A stretch of 24,037 nucleotides of DNA from JACQFK01 sp041482015 (GCA_041482015.1 JBGPCZ010000091.1:1-24037); one strand, 5' to 3'. Positions 8,629 to 16,030 are shown, counted from the stretch's first letter. Notes: generated by a model from the letters alone, not told the origin. Numbers and translations are program-made.

Positions 8629-9816
8629 TTAACCCGGGGCGGGCGCCGATTCATCCGTCTTTCGCACGCGAAGCGCGAGGAGCATCGCGCTCGCCGCGAG
8701 CGCGAAGGCGGCCTCCATCAGGAAGGCGGGTCGCGCGCTCCAGTGCTTCCACACGAAGTCCATGAGCAGGTTTGCCGGCAGGACCGCGACGCCCACCGCG
8801 AACCAGTACATCCCGTACGCCGTCCCGCGGAGATGGGCGGGCACGAGGTCCGCCACCATCGCGCGGAGAAGGCTGTCCGCGAGCGACCAGTAGAGGCCGT
8901 AGATGCCCACGAGGACCAGCGCGATCGCGAGGCCGTCCGTCAGTCCGAGCCCCGCGTAGGCGGCGGCGTAGACCAGCCAGCCCACGAGTACGACCCGCTT
9001 TTTCCCGAACCGGTCGGCCAGCACGCCCGCCGGGATTGCCGAGACCATGCGGATCGCCGTGTGGCCGCACCAGACGAGCGGCACCCAGCGCCTTTCCAGC
9101 CCGAGCTCGCGCAGCCTCGAGATGATGAGAAGGTCCGACGAATTTCCAAGCGTGAAGACCGCGGCGATGACCAGGAACCAGCGGAACGAGGAGTCAAAAG
9201 GGGCGAGCGTCAGCTTGAGGCGCGCGGGGGGCGCGCTCGACGGCTTGTCCCGGAGCACAAGCCCCACGACCAGCAGCACGCCCGCGGCCGGGAGGGCCGT
9301 GAGGAAAAAGACCTCCCGCAGCCTCATTTCCGATCCCCACAGGAGGGCCGCGGCGAGGAGCATCCCGAGGACGCCGCCCAGGTTGTCCATCGCGCGCTGG
9401 AACCCGAACGCCTTGCCGCGCTGCGCCGGGTCGCACGAATCCGCGAGCAGCGCGTCGCGTGGCGCGAGGCGCACCGCCTTGCAGATCCGGTCGCAGATCC
9501 GGATCCCGCCCACGTGCCAGGCGGCTGTGGCCAGGCCGTAGAGGGGGCGCAGGATCCCGGAGACGCCGTAGCCCAGGAAGATCAGCGGCTTCCGCTTGCC
9601 CACGCGGTCGGAGAGCCAGCCGGAGAAGATTCGGAGGAGGCTGGTCAGCGACTCCGCCACGCCCTCGATCCACGCGAGCGCGGTGCGCCCTCCCTTGACG
9701 GACTCGAGAAGGATGGGGATCAGCGGCGTCGCCATCTCGCTGGCGAAGTCGGTGAAGAAGCTGGCGAAGCCCAGCCCGACGACGTTCCGTCCCAGGCCGC
9801 GGAAGAATCCCCTCAT
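8629..9816 (-). CDS. MFS transporter
   Basis: 395 residues with about twelve hydrophobic segments in two halves. The MFS loop 2-3 signature appears as GWLSDRVGKRKP in the N-terminal half and its repeat as GVLADRFGKKR in the C-terminal half. An acidic/charged stretch (ICKAVRLAPRDALLADSC) in the middle of the N-half resembles MFS proteins annotated only as general transporters, so the substrate is unknown. It sits in the inner membrane. The start ATG has GGAG 11 nt upstream and a TAGTCT -10-like hexamer at 9837-9842, back to back with the promoter of the divergent zinc-ribbon gene. It is followed 27 nt later by the CDGSH gene on the same strand. Confidence 0.88.
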   Translation of the reverse strand: MRGFFRGLGRNVVGLGFASFFTDFASEMATPLIPILLESVKGGRTALAWIEGVAESLTSLLRIFSGWLSDRVGKRKPLIFLGYGVSGILRPLYGLATAAWHVGGIRICDRICKAVRLAPRDALLADSCDPAQRGKAFGFQRAMDNLGGVLGMLLAAALLWGSEMRLREVFFLTALPAAGVLLVVGLVLRDKPSSAPPARLKLTLAPFDSSFRWFLVIAAVFTLGNSSDLLIISRLRELGLERRWVPLVWCGHTAIRMVSAIPAGVLADRFGKKRVVLVGWLVYAAAYAGLGLTDGLAIALVLVGIYGLYWSLADSLLRAMVADLVPAHLRGTAYGMYWFAVGVAVLPANLLMDFVWKHWSARPAFLMEAAFALAASAMLLALRVRKTDESAPAPG

Positions 9817-9817
9817 G

Positions 9818-9846
9818 TTGAATTGCGCTCCGCGCCAGACTACAAT
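9818..9846 (+). promoter_or_regulatory. Sigma-70-type promoter of the FmdB-type gene (leaderless class)
   Basis: TTGAAT at 9818-9823, a 17-nt spacer, then TACAAT at 9841-9846. Only 8 nt separate the -10 box from the ATG at 9855, so transcription should begin at or next to the start codon. The -10 overlaps by 2 nt the opposite-strand TAGTCT box (9837-9842) of the MFS gene, and its -35 abuts the MFS start codon. Confidence 0.65.
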
Positions 9847-9854
9847 CCGGGGAG

Positions 9855-10076
9855 ATGCCGATCTACGAATACCTTTGCGACAAGTGCGACCACCGCTTCG
9901 AGGCGCTCGTCAAGAGCCAGAAGCAGAAGGTCTCCTGCGCGAAATGCAAGTCGAAGAAGGTCGCCCGCAAGTACACCGTCTTCGGGCTCAACTTCGGCGC
10001 CGCCCAGGAGAGGGGCTTCACCGGCCTTTGCCACTGCGGCCAGGGCGGCTGCGCCGTCTGCAGCGCGAAGGTTTAG
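9855..10076 (+). CDS. FmdB-type zinc ribbon protein
   Basis: A 73-residue protein that begins with the family hallmark MPIYEYLCDKC. Ligands C8, C11, C28 and C31 form the zinc ribbon of the FmdB/CxxC_CXXC_SSSS family. These small proteins were named after a putative regulator of formamidase, but their function is not established. The C-terminus carries a second Cys/His-rich cluster (C59, H60, C61, C66, C69) that could bind another metal. The start is fixed by the conserved N-terminus; it has no properly spaced Shine-Dalgarno and lies 8 nt from a -10 box. It ends with TAG, which shows that amber is an ordinary stop in this genome. Confidence 0.9.
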   Translation: MPIYEYLCDKCDHRFEALVKSQKQKVSCAKCKSKKVARKYTVFGLNFGAAQERGFTGLCHCGQGGCAVCSAKV

Positions 10077-10086
10077 CCCACGATCT

Positions 10087-10099
10087 ATGATTCAATCAT
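10087..10099. promoter_or_regulatory. 13-nt perfect palindrome after the zinc-ribbon gene
   Basis: ATGATTCAATCAT reads the same on both strands around a central C. It is AT-rich in a GC-rich background. TATGAT at 10086-10091 could also serve as a -10 box for the downstream DUF255 gene. It could be an operator, a weak hairpin or chance. Confidence 0.3.
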
Positions 10100-10132
10100 C
10101 GATGGGGTGGCCGGCTCCTTGGGGATTGGGAG

Positions 10133-10166
10133 TTGGGATTTCATTGGGATTTGGAAGTTGGGATTT
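10133..10166 (+). repeat. Three copies of TTGGGATTT, G-rich low-complexity tract
   Basis: Exact copies of TTGGGATTT lie at 10133-10141, 10144-10152 and 10158-10166, preceded by GGGGATTGGG at 10121-10130. The G-runs could form a G-quadruplex (one loop is 8 nt). The tract lies in the 119-nt gap between the zinc-ribbon gene and the DUF255 gene, and its base composition contrasts with the surrounding coding sequence. Confidence 0.6.
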
Positions 10167-10195
10167 TCCTCTCCCCGGTCGGCCGGGTTAGGACG

Positions 10196-11746
10196 GTGCC
10201 CTCCGCAACCGTCCGCTGGTTCGACTGGTCCGACGAGGCGTTCCAGAAGGCGCAGGCCGCCGACACGCCCGTCGTCCTCAACATCGGAGCCTCGTGGAGC
10301 CACGGCTGCCGTGTCATGGAGGAGGAGACCTACGGGGACGCCGAAGTCGCGGACCTTCTCAACAAGGACTACGTCCCCGTCCGCGTGGACTGCGACCGCC
10401 GCCCCGACCTCAACGACCGCTACAACCTGGGCGGCCTGCCGACGACCGCGTTCCTCACGCCCGGCGGCGGCCTGATCGGCGGCACGACCTACGTCGAGCG
10501 CGGCCAGATGCTCCAGCTCCTCGTCCAGCTCAAGGCCGGCTACGCGCGCGAGAAGCACCGCCTCACCGAGGAGATCGCCCGGCGCGACGCGAAGATCGCC
10601 GAGGCCCTCGAACGCCCGCCCGCCGGCCTCGCGAAGCTCGACATGGAGATCTTCCGGAAGACCGTGCGCGGGATCGTCTCGACGTTCGACCCGCTCCACG
10701 GCGGCTTCGGCGCGGCCCCGAAGATGCCGCTCATCCCGTCGCTCCGCGTGATCCTCCAGGCGCTCCACGAGACCCACGGCCCCGACTTCCAGCAGATCTT
10801 CGTCAAGACGATGGACGCGATGGGCGACCGCGGGATGTACGACTCGATCGCCGGCGGCTGGTTCCACTACGCCACGAACGACGTGTGGAGCGCGCCGCGC
10901 TTCGAGAAGATCACCGAGGACAACGCCGGGCTGATCGAGCTCTACCTCGACGCCTCGCTCGTGACGGGAAAGGAGAAGTACCTCGAGCGCGCGGTCGCCG
11001 CGGTCCAGTGGGCGCGCCAGTCGCTCCTCGACCCGCCGCGCGGCGTCTTCGGGGGGAGCCAGTTCGCCGACGAGGAGTACTACACGTCGCGGCCGGAGGA
11101 GCGCGCGAAGCGGCCCGTCCCCCCGGTCGACCGCGTCGTCACCGTGAGCGCCTCGGCCGCGATGGCCTCCGCGTTCCTCCGCGCGTCGCAGGTGCTCGAG
11201 ATGCCGGAACTGGGGGGGATTGCGCTCAAGGGCCTCGACTGGTTGCTCCGGGAGTGCGTGACGCCGGAGGGCGTGGCGCACTACCACGACGGAAAACCGC
11301 GGCTCGCCGTCCTGCTGCGCGACCCGGTCGCGCTCGCGTCGGCGGCGCTCGACGCGTTCGACCACACGGGGGAGAGGCGCTGGCTCGAGGCGGCGGGCTC
11401 GATCGCCGAAACGCTCTCCCGGCGGTTCTGGACCGAGAGCCAGAAGGGGCTGGCCGACCGCGCGGTGGACGCGCTGTAGCGGGGAGAACTCGCGAAGCTC
11501 AAGGTGAACCTGTACGAGAACGCGCTCGCGGCGGAAGTTTACGCGCGCCTCTGGCGGCTGGGGGGGAACGGGGAGCACCGCCGCTGGGCGGAGAAGCTCC
11601 TCCTCTCGTTCCCCGACCTCCTGGACGGCTACAGCCACGCGACGGCGGAGTACGCGCTGGCGGCCGACTGGCTGGTGCGCGAGCCCGAGCCGGTGAAGCC
11701 CTCCGACCTCAAAGGATTCGTCCCGCGGAGGATCGTCGCGCGATGA
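10196..11746 (+). pseudogene. DUF255 thioredoxin-fold protein (YyaL/SPATA20-like), interrupted by in-frame TAG
   Basis: The frame from GTG 10196 encodes a DUF255 N-terminal thioredoxin-like domain (residues ~5-130) followed by an alpha-helical (alpha/alpha)6-type region, as in YyaL/SPATA20 proteins. An amber codon at 11477-11479 ends it after 427 residues. The same frame then resumes without a shift to TGA 11744-11746 and encodes the expected C-terminal helices (NLYENALAAEVYARLWRL). Read through, it would be 516 residues, shorter than the roughly 650-700 usual for the family. The family's CHWCHVM motif is SHGCRVM at residues 35-41, so the first cysteine is lost. It is the first gene of a tightly packed operon and overlaps the next gene by ATGA. 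The upstream in-frame TTG at 10133 only adds the repeat tract, so GTG 10196 is preferred. A true nonsense mutation, suppression or an assembly error are all possible. Confidence 0.75.
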
Positions 11747-12525
11747 GCTGGCTTCCGATGTTTCTCCACCTGATGGCGCTCGGGACCGCGGGCGCGACGG
11801 CGTTCGTCCCTTCCAAGGAGATCGGGAAGTACTACTTCAAGTTCCACGCCACGCTCGTGCTCGTCACGGTCGTCACGGCCCTCCTGCTCGGGAAGCCGTG
11901 GGCGGCGCTCTCGGCGGGGCCGCCGCTCGCGCGGGTGGCGTCGTTCCTGGCGATGGTCTTCGCCGCCGCCGTGCTCGTCGAAAACGTCGTCGTCCGCGCG
12001 GTCGTCACGACGCTCCGCAAGGACGCGCTGCTCTTTCCGGTCTCGCTCGGCGTGACCTTCACGGCTCTGTCCGCGTTCGGCGCCCGCGAGGGCCAGCCGG
12101 GCCAGGCGCTCCTGCTTTCGCTCCACTTCCTGACGTGCGCCGCCGTGCTGGGGACGGCGCTCGCGGCGATGTCGACCGGCCACTGGTACCTCTCGAACGC
12201 GAAGCTGCCGTTCGAGATCCTGATCGGCCTGACGAAGGCCTTCGTCCTCTCGCTGGTCGCGAAGGCGGCGGTCTCGGCGGTCTACGTCGCGACGCGGTTC
12301 GCGGACTACCGGCGGCTCGAGGACTTCGACCTGATGGTGATGGGGACGCGCCTCCTGGCGGGGATCCTCATGGCCGGCATTCTCGGCCTCATGGCGCTCT
12401 CGTGCGCGAAGCGGAGGGCGAACCAGTCGGCCACCGGCATCCTGTACGTGGTGGTCGTCTTCGTTCTCATCGGGGAGACGATGTCGATCGCGCTGACCCT
12501 GGGGGCGCACCCGCGGCCGATCTGA
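11743..12525 (+). CDS. Polytopic membrane protein of unknown function (about 8 TM)
   Basis: 260 residues with about eight hydrophobic segments, the first directly at the N-terminus. Its ATG overlaps the TGA of the DUF255 gene (ATGA), and its own TGA overlaps the next ATG (TGATG), so translation of all three is probably coupled. Polar loops hold the only distinctive stretches: PSKEIGKYYFKFH after helix 1, STGHWYLSNAKLPFE before helix 6, and a short CAKRRANQS loop before the last helix. The conserved-looking histidines (H27 and H near 146) could bind a metal or haem, but this is speculation. I do not recognise the family. Location is the inner membrane. Confidence 0.8.
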   Translation: MSWLPMFLHLMALGTAGATAFVPSKEIGKYYFKFHATLVLVTVVTALLLGKPWAALSAGPPLARVASFLAMVFAAAVLVENVVVRAVVTTLRKDALLFPVSLGVTFTALSAFGAREGQPGQALLLSLHFLTCAAVLGTALAAMSTGHWYLSNAKLPFEILIGLTKAFVLSLVAKAAVSAVYVATRFADYRRLEDFDLMVMGTRLLAGILMAGILGLMALSCAKRRANQSATGILYVVVVFVLIGETMSIALTLGAHPRPI

Positions 12526-12995
12526 TGGAGATCACCTCTTATTGTCCGAAATGCCAGGCGGCCGCGCGGCTTGACACCTCCGCCGCGCCGTCCGACGTCG
12601 TGTGCCCCAGGTGTGGAGAGCGGCGGGCCGTGGCGATGACGGAAAGCGTCCGCGATCGGAACGTCGTCGACCGCTGCGTCCTCTGCGGCTGCGGCCACCT
12701 CTACATCGAGAAGGATTTCAACAGCTGGGTGGGTGGGGCCATCGTCGTCGCGGCCATCGTCGCCTCGGGCATCGCCTGGGCGCGGAACGTGACCGTCTCA
12801 ATCGGGATCCTGGCCGGCGCGGCGCTCCTCGATCTCGCGGTCTGGCTCGTGGCCCGCGAGCGGACGCGGTGCTACAAGTGCGAGGCGGTCTACCGGCACG
12901 CGGCGCCCAACCCCGCCCACGAGCGGTACGAACTCGGGATGGCCGGCCGGTTTGCGAGCGACTACGATGAGCAGCGCGAGCTCCATCAGAAGTAA
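12525..12995 (+). CDS. Zinc-ribbon membrane protein, ribbon split by a TM hairpin
   Basis: 156 residues. The N-terminus holds CPKC ... CPRC (residues ~7-29), a classic zinc ribbon. A second pair, CVLCGC near 49-54 and CYKC near 116-119, is separated by two hydrophobic segments (WVGGAIVVAAIVASGIAW and a helix ending LLDLAVWLVA). If both helices cross the membrane as a hairpin, the two cysteine knuckles come together on the cytoplasmic side to form a second zinc site. Its start overlaps the previous stop by one base (TGATG), and its end overlaps the QueG reading frame by 29 nt. Function is unknown; similar small zinc-ribbon membrane proteins are common in uncultivated GC-rich bacteria. Confidence 0.8.
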   Translation: MEITSYCPKCQAAARLDTSAAPSDVVCPRCGERRAVAMTESVRDRNVVDRCVLCGCGHLYIEKDFNSWVGGAIVVAAIVASGIAWARNVTVSIGILAGAALLDLAVWLVARERTRCYKCEAVYRHAAPNPAHERYELGMAGRFASDYDEQRELHQK

Positions 12996-14076
12996 GGCCC
13001 GCGAGCTCGGCTTCGAGAAGGTCGGGATCGCGCGGGTCGGCGAGGCGCCCCACGCCGGGTTCCTCCGCGACTGGCTGGCCCGCGAGTTCCACGGCGAGAT
13101 GGCCTACATGGAGCGCGGCGCCGAGCGGCGGATGGACCCCGCGAAGCTCCTGCCGGGCGCGCGCTCGATCGTCTGCGTCGCGAAGAACTACCAGTCGCCC
13201 GGGACCCACTCGGAGGACCCGCGCGTCGGCCGCATCTCGCGCTACGCGTGGGGCGACGACTACCACCAGGTCCTCCTCGACAAGCTCGACGACCTGCGCG
13301 CGCACGTGGAGCGCCTGGGCGGGAACGCCAAGGTCTGCGTCGACACGAACGCCGTCCTCGAGAAGCCGTGGGCGCAGCAGGCGGGTCTCGGGTGGCAGGG
13401 GAAGCACACGAACGTGATCGCGCGCGACCTGGGGACGTGGTTCTTCCTGGGCGAGGTGATCACGAACCTCGACCTCGAGCCCGACGCGCCGCACACGGAG
13501 GATTTCTGCGGGACCTGCACCGCCTGCATCGACCTCTGCCCGACGCGCGCGATCGTGGCGCCGTACGTCCTGGACTCGCGCCGGTGCATCGCGTACCTCA
13601 CGATCGAGCACCGCGGCGCGATCCCGCGCGAGCTGCGGCCGCTCATGGGGAACCTGGTCTTCGGCTGCGACATCTGCCAGGACGTCTGCCCGTGGAACAA
13701 GTTCGCGAAGGTGGCGCCCGATCGCGAGTTCTACGCGCGCGACGGGAATCTCGCGCCCGCGCTGATCGGGCTGCTCGGGATGACGCGCGACGATTTCAAC
13801 CAGCGGTTCAAGGACAGCCCGGTGAAGCGCGCGAAGCACGCCGGGTTCCTGCGCAACGTCTGCATCGCGCTGGGCAACTCGAATGATCCGGCGGCGGTGC
13901 CGGCGCTCGGGAAGGCCCTGGAGCACGACGAGCCGCTCGTCCGGGCGCACGCGGCGTGGGCGCTCGGCCGCCTCGGCGCGCGCGGGGCGCTGGAGCGCCG
14001 GCGGCCGCTCGAGTCAAGCGAGGAGGTCCGGGAGGAGATCGACGCGGCGCTTCGCGATCCGGGAGTCGCGCGATGA
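12967..14076 (+). CDS. queG: Epoxyqueuosine reductase QueG
   Basis: Cobalamin-dependent enzyme that reduces epoxyqueuosine to queuosine in tRNA, the last step of queuosine synthesis. The 369 residues show the complete family layout: N-terminal cobalamin-binding region, the proposed proton-donor aspartate in VDTNAVLEK (D126), the first cluster ligands C181, C184, C187 and C191 (CGTCTACIDLCP), and the second set C207, C234, C237 and C241 (CDICQDVCPWN). The C-terminal ~70 residues are HEAT-like helical repeats (PAAVPALGKALEHDEPLVRA) that in known structures hold tRNA. ATG 12967 (MSSASSIRSKARELGF) is preferred over the in-frame TTG 12952; either way it overlaps the upstream gene. It overlaps the next gene by ATGA. 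No other queuosine gene is in the window. Confidence 0.95.
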   Translation: MSSASSIRSKARELGFEKVGIARVGEAPHAGFLRDWLAREFHGEMAYMERGAERRMDPAKLLPGARSIVCVAKNYQSPGTHSEDPRVGRISRYAWGDDYHQVLLDKLDDLRAHVERLGGNAKVCVDTNAVLEKPWAQQAGLGWQGKHTNVIARDLGTWFFLGEVITNLDLEPDAPHTEDFCGTCTACIDLCPTRAIVAPYVLDSRRCIAYLTIEHRGAIPRELRPLMGNLVFGCDICQDVCPWNKFAKVAPDREFYARDGNLAPALIGLLGMTRDDFNQRFKDSPVKRAKHAGFLRNVCIALGNSNDPAAVPALGKALEHDEPLVRAHAAWALGRLGARGALERRRPLESSEEVREEIDAALRDPGVAR

Positions 14077-14390
14077 CGGGCCCCCGCATCCGGCTCACCG
14101 GCGGCCCCTACCACACCGCCTCGAGCGCGTCCATCGGGGAGAAGGGGGAGTTGATCGTCGAGTTCCACGATTTCAGCGACGAGGCGGAGAAGACGTTCGG
14201 GAACGACATCGCGTTCGTGCTCTCCGTCACGCCGGAAGCCAAAGGGACGGTGGCGAGGCTCCTGGAGGCCGGGGGGGACGAGCAGCTCCTCGCGACGATC
14301 CGGGACCGGTTCACGAGCTACTTCGAAGTTCGCGACTGGCTGCAATCCCGCTCCATCCCCTTCACCAAGTCGTTCGATCCGTGGGCTTGA
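14073..14390 (+). CDS. Hypothetical protein, 105 aa
   Basis: Its ATG overlaps the QueG stop (ATGA), so it is translated from the same message. The 105 residues are soluble and acidic, with no signal peptide or membrane segment. Visible features are an N-terminal beta-rich part (RIRLTGGPYHTASS, then GELIVEFHDF), a helical C-terminal half (DEQLLATIRDRFTSYFEVRDWL) and a final FDPWA. I do not recognise a family. Its consistent third-position GC and coupling to queG make it a real gene. Because it is followed 4 nt later by another unknown, the two may form a pair. Confidence 0.7.
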   Translation: MTGPRIRLTGGPYHTASSASIGEKGELIVEFHDFSDEAEKTFGNDIAFVLSVTPEAKGTVARLLEAGGDEQLLATIRDRFTSYFEVRDWLQSRSIPFTKSFDPWA

Positions 14391-14394
14391 GCGG

Positions 14395-14979
14395 ATGGGG
14401 GTGTCGATCTACGTCATGCCCCTGGAGACCTGGCTGGGCGGAAACTTTCGGACGACGTGGGACATCCGGGGAATCCAGCCGGCGCCGGAGCGGCCGAAGA
14501 GGTCGGTCGAGGAGGTCCGCCGGCTGATTGATTTGTTCCGGGAAGACGTGCAAAGGCACCTCGGGTTTGTTCCCGAATGGGATCAGGACGGGGAAATCGT
14601 GAGCGCCGTGTCGATGAGCTACCCGGGCTTCGCCCGTCCCGCGCTGGCGGCGCAGCGCTACGCCTCCGAGTTCCGGGCGGAACTGCTGCGCCAGCTGGAG
14701 CCTCCGGTGATCCTCCTGCCCTCGCGTTTCGAGGGCCTGGTCGAGCTATCCGGGGAGATGAGGGTGGGATCGGCGGCGAAATGGCAGGAGGAACTCGAGG
14801 GCGTGCAGTCGAGACTGGAGCAGGATCCCTTGATGGCGGAACTCGCGGGTCTTCCCGAGGGAAGCACGATCGCCGGCGCGCTCTACGAGTTTTGGGACGA
14901 CGTGGGGACCACCCGCCGGCTCAAGGCGCTCGCGGCCCTGGGCGTCGAGCGTCATCTCCCCGTCATCGTGGAGGGGTGA
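14395..14979 (+). CDS. Hypothetical protein, 194 aa
   Basis: The last gene of the run that begins with the DUF255 gene; it starts 4 nt after the previous stop and ends 12 nt before a convergent stop. The 194 residues are soluble and mixed alpha/beta. The N-terminus MGVSIYVMPLETWLGG is distinctive, followed by a helix (SVEEVRRLIDLFREDVQRHL), a central region with FEGLVELSGEMRVGS, and a helical C-terminal third. No known motif or cysteine cluster was seen. The function is unknown; neither its own start nor the neighbours give a hint beyond co-expression with queG. Confidence 0.72.
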   Translation: MGVSIYVMPLETWLGGNFRTTWDIRGIQPAPERPKRSVEEVRRLIDLFREDVQRHLGFVPEWDQDGEIVSAVSMSYPGFARPALAAQRYASEFRAELLRQLEPPVILLPSRFEGLVELSGEMRVGSAAKWQEELEGVQSRLEQDPLMAELAGLPEGSTIAGALYEFWDDVGTTRRLKALAALGVERHLPVIVEG

Positions 14980-14991
14980 GCGGTCCGCGCC

Positions 14992-15411
14992 TCAGCGCTG
15001 CTCGCTCAGGAGGGAGCGCAGGGCGTCGCGCATCCAGTCGCCGTAGACCGCCCGGCCCTCGGCGAGAGTGGCGCCCGCGGCCAGGTACTTCCGCTCGTCC
15101 AGCGTCCAGGGCTCTTCGGTCGCGGCGCTCGTCTGCGCCGGCGGCATCACCCCCTTCTCCCGCGCGTACCAGAGGACCGGCCCGGCGATGTATTGGAGGT
15201 CGGGACTGGCGGGCAGGCCGAGCGTGAGGAGGAAGTCCTCGAGGACACGGTGCTGGTCTTCCTTCCGCTTGGACCTCGTGAGCGACGGGACGCGCGCGTA
15301 GAGCGCCTGCCAGAGGATGTCGAGGAGCCGGGAGAAATCGGCGTCTTCGCCGTTGCGCCAGGCGAGGACGCCGGCCTCAACAGTCTCGCGGAGCCCGGCG
15401 TCGGCGGCCAT
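14992..15411 (-). CDS. Hypothetical protein, 139 aa
   Basis: A soluble, largely helical protein without cysteines, signal peptide or known motif. It starts 7 nt after the stop of the PH-like membrane protein gene and no separate promoter is visible, so both are probably on one message. Recognisable stretches are LLDILWQALYARVPSLTRSKRK in the first half (a basic patch) and AEGRAVYGDWMRDALRSLL at the end. It converges on the gene ending at 14979 with only 12 nt between the two stops, and no terminator hairpin with a T-run is visible there. Confidence 0.65.
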   Translation of the reverse strand: MAADAGLRETVEAGVLAWRNGEDADFSRLLDILWQALYARVPSLTRSKRKEDQHRVLEDFLLTLGLPASPDLQYIAGPVLWYAREKGVMPPAQTSAATEEPWTLDERKYLAAGATLAEGRAVYGDWMRDALRSLLSEQR

Positions 15412-15418
15412 CGACGGT

Positions 15419-15989
15419 TCAGGATAGCATGTTGGCGGCGGGTCCGCTCGCGGACTCGATCCCGTCCCGGACGCCCCGGACGAACTCGTCGTCGCTCTCG
15501 AGGTCGCGAAAGACGAGGTCCTCGCCGTCGCGCAGGCCGACGATGACGCGCGGCTGCCACGGGGAGAGGAGCGCGAGGACCGGCAGGAAGACGTAGTAAA
15601 GGATCGCGAGCGCGGCCACGATCGCGAGGCCCCAGAGGCAGCCCCAGGGGAGAGACGAGCTGTTGTTCCCCCAGTCGATTCCGCCGCGGAACGGCGCGGC
15701 GTGCTGGTCGACCGACTGGATCGATCCCCACGCCACCCTCCGGCCGCTCGAGAGGATCAGCCCCTCCTCGCGGGAGACGGTCACCGAGGTGAGGGCGCGG
15801 CGGAGGAGATGGGCGCCGAAGGCGAGCGAGCCGAGGATCCCAGAAGACCAAGTGGAAGACCCAGCGTTTCGGATCGTGGGGCGGGAGGATGTGGGCGTGG
15901 TGCTCGGCGAAATAGGCGCCGCCGACGGCGATCAGCGTCCAGAAGAAGAACGGCCAGATCGTCGCACCCGGGCGGTAGGCCCGTCTCAC
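15419..15989 (-). pseudogene. PH-like membrane protein, frameshifted near 15840
   Basis: From GTG 15989 the first frame encodes VRRAYRPGATIWPFFFWT and a helix, then HDPKRWVFHLVFW. Removing one base of the GGG run (plus strand 15839-15841) joins it to ILGSLAFGAHLLRRALTS in the second frame and completes a second helix exactly, then continues to TGA at 15419 (about 189 residues). Two N-terminal helices are followed by a segment that resembles bacterial PH domains (VTVSREEGLILSSGRRVAW), a third hydrophobic segment (AIVAALAILYYVFLPVLALL), and a tail (VGLRDGEDLVFRDLESDDEF) like the last strand and helix of a PH domain. So the PH-like fold may be split by a membrane helix. Without the repair, an unbroken 121-residue protein from GTG 15784 remains. 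A homopolymer sequencing error is as likely as a true mutation. Confidence 0.6.
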
Positions 15990-15998
15990 GGCGGTATG

Positions 15999-16027
15999 AC
16001 TATACCGGCCGTGCGCCGTTTTGTCCG
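15999..16027 (-). promoter_or_regulatory. Putative leaderless promoter of the PH-like gene, with inverted repeat
   Basis: On the minus strand CGGACA (16027-16022), a 17-nt spacer, then TATAGT (16004-15999) and 9 nt to the GTG at 15989; no Shine-Dalgarno. The -10 box lies inside the inverted repeat GGTAT-N4-ATACC at 15993-16006, which could be an operator. Confidence 0.45.
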
Positions 16028-16030
16028 CTC

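Noticed and set aside
10087..10166. CRISPR-like or mobile-element repeats
   Set aside because: Repeats are only 9 nt, unevenly spaced, without spacers, terminal inverted repeats or a transposase.
8224..10191. 655-codon + strand frame opposite the CDGSH and MFS genes
   Set aside because: Same GC-driven antisense shadow; the CDGSH, MFS and FmdB-type proteins on their own frames are unmistakable.
11477..11479. Recoded amber codon (TAG as an amino acid, for example pyrrolysine)
   Set aside because: TAG ends the first ferredoxin gene and the FmdB-type gene in the expected places, so it acts as a stop in this genome.
12952..12966. TTG start for QueG five codons earlier
   Set aside because: The ATG at 12967 gives the usual QueG N-terminus; the extra MRATT adds nothing recognisable and deepens the overlap with the upstream gene.
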